Positions 61,804 to 64,000 of a stretch of DNA of 64,000 bases are shown here, one piece after another. How positions within the stretch are numbered: position 1 is the stretch's first letter; the number at the start of each line of letters is the position of its first letter. The notes beneath the pieces were generated by a model, which saw only the letters and a list, made by a program, of their open reading frames with translations, did not search any database and was not told the DNA's origin. Position numbers and translations under genes: made by a program. Location of the stretch: contig CALWGC010000028.1 in NCBI GenBank assembly GCA_944378105.1, positions 1 through 64,000 of the forward strand, read 5' to 3'. Source of the DNA: an uncultured Clostridia bacterium (GTDB lineage Bacteria; Bacillota; Clostridia; Lachnospirales; Anaerotignaceae).

Positions 61804-62421
61804 ATGCAAGAAAAGTACGACCAAATGAAAGATGAAGACGTCATCACGCTGGTGCACCAGGGCGACTTGGCGGCCCAGGATTATTTGATGATGAAACACA
61901 AAACGCTGGTGAAAAGCAAAGCCAGGGCTTATTTTCTCATTGGCGCCGATAAAGAAGATATCATGCAAGAAGGGATGATTGGGCTATATAAAGCGGTGCG
62001 GGATTTTCGGCCGGACAAAAATGTCTCGTTCCGCTCTTTTGCGGAGCTTTGCATCAATCGCCAAATGATTACAGCCATCAAAACCGCCGGGCGGCAAAAA
62101 CATATCCCCCTCAACTCTTCTTTGTCCCTCAATCGCCCTGTATATGAAGAGCAAGAAGAACAGACGTATATTGATTTGTTGGAAAGCATGGAAGAAACCA
62201 GTCCCGAAGCGCTTTTGATTGGCCAAGAGGACAAGCATTGGATGGAAGAAAAGATTGCCTCCGCCCTCAGTAAGTTTGAAAACAAAGTGCTTTCTTATTA
62301 TTTGCAGGGCAAAACCTATGCCGAAATTGCAGAAATGACAAAAAAACCGGAAAAAAGCATCGATAATGCGTTGCAGAGAGTGAAGCGGAAGATTGAGAAA
62401 TTGGTGGGCAAGGAAAAATAG
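61804..62421 (+). CDS. sigH: RNA polymerase sigma-H factor
   Basis: 205 residues. Region 2 is ADKEDIMQEGMIGLYKAVRDFRPDKNVSFRSFAELCINRQM, and region 4 is LSYYLQGKTYAEIAEMTKKPEKSIDNALQRVKRKI. Sigma-H directs early sporulation and transition-state genes, which fits the sporulation genes in this window. It closes the cysE-cysS-mrnC-rlmB-rae1-sigH block; no clear terminator follows. Confidence 0.97.
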   Translation: MQEKYDQMKDEDVITLVHQGDLAAQDYLMMKHKTLVKSKARAYFLIGADKEDIMQEGMIGLYKAVRDFRPDKNVSFRSFAELCINRQMITAIKTAGRQKHIPLNSSLSLNRPVYEEQEEQTYIDLLESMEETSPEALLIGQEDKHWMEEKIASALSKFENKVLSYYLQGKTYAEIAEMTKKPEKSIDNALQRVKRKIEKLVGKEK

Positions 62422-62501
62422 ACAGAAGACGCCTTTTGTTTGCATTTTTTCTCGTTTTGTGGTACATATAAAAAGAACAAAAAAAGAAATGGAGTAGAAT
62501 G

Positions 62502-62801
62502 ATGCTGACGAGCAAACAACGAGCTTTTTTAAGAAGTATGGCCAATGGATTGGACACGATTTTTCATGTGGGCAAGGGCGGTGTGACGCCGGAACTGACA
62601 GAAAGCGTGTTACAGGCGCTGGAAGCAAGAGAATTGATCAAATGTAATGTATTGGACAACTGTATGCTGGGGGCAAGAGAGGCTGCGCAGATGTTGGCCG
62701 AGCGGACTCGTGCCGATGTGGTACAGGTGATTGGTAACCGTTTTGTGCTCTACAAACCGGCCAAAAAGCCTGTCATTGAACTGCCCAAAGCCGGAAAGTG
62801 A
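62502..62801 (+). CDS. yhbY: YhbY-family CRM-domain RNA-binding protein
   Basis: 99 residues. LTSKQRAFLRSMANGLDTIFHVGKGGVTPELTESV contains the CRM-domain GxxG loop (GKGG), and the C-terminus shows IGNRFVLYKPAKKP. YhbY proteins bind ribosomal precursors and assist assembly. ATG codons at 62499 and 62502 are both usable; GGAG spacing favours 62502. The same order yhbY-nadD, interrupted here by a lipoprotein gene, occurs in many Bacillota. Confidence 0.94.
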   Translation: MLTSKQRAFLRSMANGLDTIFHVGKGGVTPELTESVLQALEARELIKCNVLDNCMLGAREAAQMLAERTRADVVQVIGNRFVLYKPAKKPVIELPKAGK

Positions 62802-62819
62802 CAAAAGGCAGGAGAGAAT

Positions 62820-63506
62820 ATGAAACAACAAATGGTGCTGTTTGGCTGTATGGCCAGTTTATGTTTGGCGGGGTGTACGGCCATAGAGATCAAAAAGGAG
62901 CAGCTGTTTCCTCCTGTTGTGGTGGAGGAAGACAGCAGAAAAGTGACACCAAAGGGAAGTTGGCAAGAGGCAACGTATTTGCCGGAGGACCTACAGACCA
63001 TGGTGGAGCCGGCCGATGCCATTTTGATGGCCATGGTGGAGTCGGGGGAGGCGTATGCGCCCAAAGATCCGGACTTTTTTTGGCATGCCTTATATCTCTT
63101 TTTGGGAATGTACAGTGAAAACCATTTGCTGGTGGAGGTAAGCGATGCTTCCCTCCGTGTGCCAAGGAAAGTGGCACAGGAATATGCCACGGCGCTTTTT
63201 TATGAGTATGACGATTTGTTGCCGCTTCCAGAGAGCATGGCAGATTTTGTGACGTATTCGGAAGCAGAAGATGCCTATTACTTGGGCCGCGGTGACCGAG
63301 GGTTATCGGAAAGCGTGATCACGCGATGGGCCGAGGAAGGCGACGAGGCGTACTATCTGGAAGTGGAGATGCGAAGCACCATGGACGACCAGGTGATCCA
63401 ATCGGCGATCTTTTTGGTGCAAAAAAGCGAGTACACCGATGGCATGACAAACCCCACCTATCATTATCAGATTGCCAATGTCTTTGAGCAGGACGAAGAA
63501 CCGTAA
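62820..63506 (+). CDS. Lipoprotein of unknown function
   Basis: 228 residues. The signal peptide ends in the lipobox LAGC (Cys near 19), so it is membrane-anchored on the outside. The mature part is acidic, with no recognised domain. Predicted secondary structure is mixed; segments such as VIQSAIFLVQKSEYTDGMTNPTYHYQIANVF suggest a beta-rich end. GGAGAGAAT precedes the ATG. It lies between yhbY and nadD. Confidence 0.75.
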   Translation: MKQQMVLFGCMASLCLAGCTAIEIKKEQLFPPVVVEEDSRKVTPKGSWQEATYLPEDLQTMVEPADAILMAMVESGEAYAPKDPDFFWHALYLFLGMYSENHLLVEVSDASLRVPRKVAQEYATALFYEYDDLLPLPESMADFVTYSEAEDAYYLGRGDRGLSESVITRWAEEGDEAYYLEVEMRSTMDDQVIQSAIFLVQKSEYTDGMTNPTYHYQIANVFEQDEEP

Positions 63507-63518
63507 AGAAGGGATAGC

Positions 63519-64000
63519 ATGGACAGATTTGAAGCGTTGCGGGGGCTGAAGCGGTTTGCCATTTTAGGCGGCACCTTTGACCCCATTCATAACGGCCATC
63601 TGGAAACGGCGCGGCAGATTTTGAAAAAAACAGATGTGGAAAAAGTGATTTTTGTGCCGGCGGGAGTGCCGCCGCACAAAGAGATTTTGGGCGTCACAGA
63701 CGGAGAAAGCCGGCTGAAGATGGTTTCTTTGGCGTTACAAGAGGAGCCGTTGATGGCGGTCAGCGACCTGGAAGTGCACCGGGCCGGCACGACGTATACG
63801 GTGGATACGGTGGAAGAATTGCGGAGAGAATTGGGAGAAGATGTTTCCTTTTCGTTTGTAATGGGGGCCGATGCACTGTTTTATCTTTCCAGCTGGAAAA
63901 ACTATCGCCGGTTATTGGAGATTTGCAAATTTCTGGTGGTGACAAGGCCGGGTTACGACACCAGCCGTTTGAAAGCCTTGGTGCAACAGCTGGAAGAAGA
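63519..64000 (+). CDS. nadD: Nicotinate-nucleotide adenylyltransferase (5' part)
   Basis: The first 160 codons are present and the frame is open at the window edge. NadD adenylates nicotinate mononucleotide in NAD synthesis. GGTFDPIHNGHL carries the nucleotidyltransferase (T/H)xGH-type site, and VPAGVPPHKE and FVMGADALFYLSSWKNYRRLLE are typical. AAGAAGGGATAGC precedes the ATG. Intact proteins are about 200 residues. Confidence 0.95.
   Translation, partial: MDRFEALRGLKRFAILGGTFDPIHNGHLETARQILKKTDVEKVIFVPAGVPPHKEILGVTDGESRLKMVSLALQEEPLMAVSDLEVHRAGTTYTVDTVEELRRELGEDVSFSFVMGADALFYLSSWKNYRRLLEICKFLVVTRPGYDTSRLKALVQQLEE

Overview
The window is a 64 kb stretch of chromosome from an endospore-forming member of the Clostridia (Bacillota). 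The evidence is a complete spoIIIAA-AH operon, spoVAD-spoVAE, sigH and a spoVB fragment, a Bacillota-type hprK/rapZ/whiA/HPr-like cluster, a cysteine T-box, dense AAGGAGG-type ribosome binding sites, frequent GTG/TTG starts and sigma-A-like promoters. No rRNA gene, CRISPR array, phage or intact transposase is visible. Genus cannot be fixed from this sequence alone.

Layout. 1-1840: hairpin-rich DNA that looks like the end of an IS200/IS605-type element, abutting a spoVB gene that stops after about half its usual length, then a YdcF-family membrane protein. 1962-8950: uvrC, hprK, a ROK sugar kinase, murB, rapZ, whiA and a Crh/HPr-like protein whose phosphorylatable His position is Asp. 9093-14085: two LytR-CpsA-Psr ligases (minus strand), an LtaS-like sulfatase and a small membrane protein (cell envelope). 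14161-21526 (minus strand): LMW phosphatase, DUF1275 protein, GNAT, MATE, SGNH hydrolase and an aromatic amino-acid operon (aroF-tyrA-aroA). 21668-26562: spoIIIAA-AH behind a sigma-E-like promoter. 26687-34865: a C39-like cysteine protease, a MarR regulator with its MATE pump, tRNA-Thr(GGT), a two-component system and another MATE pump.

34866-49226 is the accessory part. A strongly structured, gene-free segment (candidate ncRNA) and AT-rich DNA precede a same-strand series. It holds a five-gene peptide/opine-type ABC importer (dppABCDF-like), a four-gene flavin/iron-sulfur amine dehydrogenase of the HcnABC / archaeal dye-linked proline dehydrogenase kind, two tandem M20 amidohydrolases and a MalY/PatB-type PLP lyase. 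The logical reading is import, oxidative C-N cleavage, amide hydrolysis and beta-elimination of an N-substituted amino acid or small peptide. The substrate is unknown. This is the best candidate for an undescribed pathway in the window.

49407-64000 returns to ordinary content: a CLC transporter (possibly of the fluoride type), an amino-acid ABC importer, DUF402, RadC-like and PspC proteins, spoVAD-spoVAE under a sigma-G-like promoter, an HD protein, ispF, then the conserved cysE-cysS-mrnC-rlmB-rae1-sigH block headed by a Cys T-box, yhbY, a lipoprotein and the 5' part of nadD.
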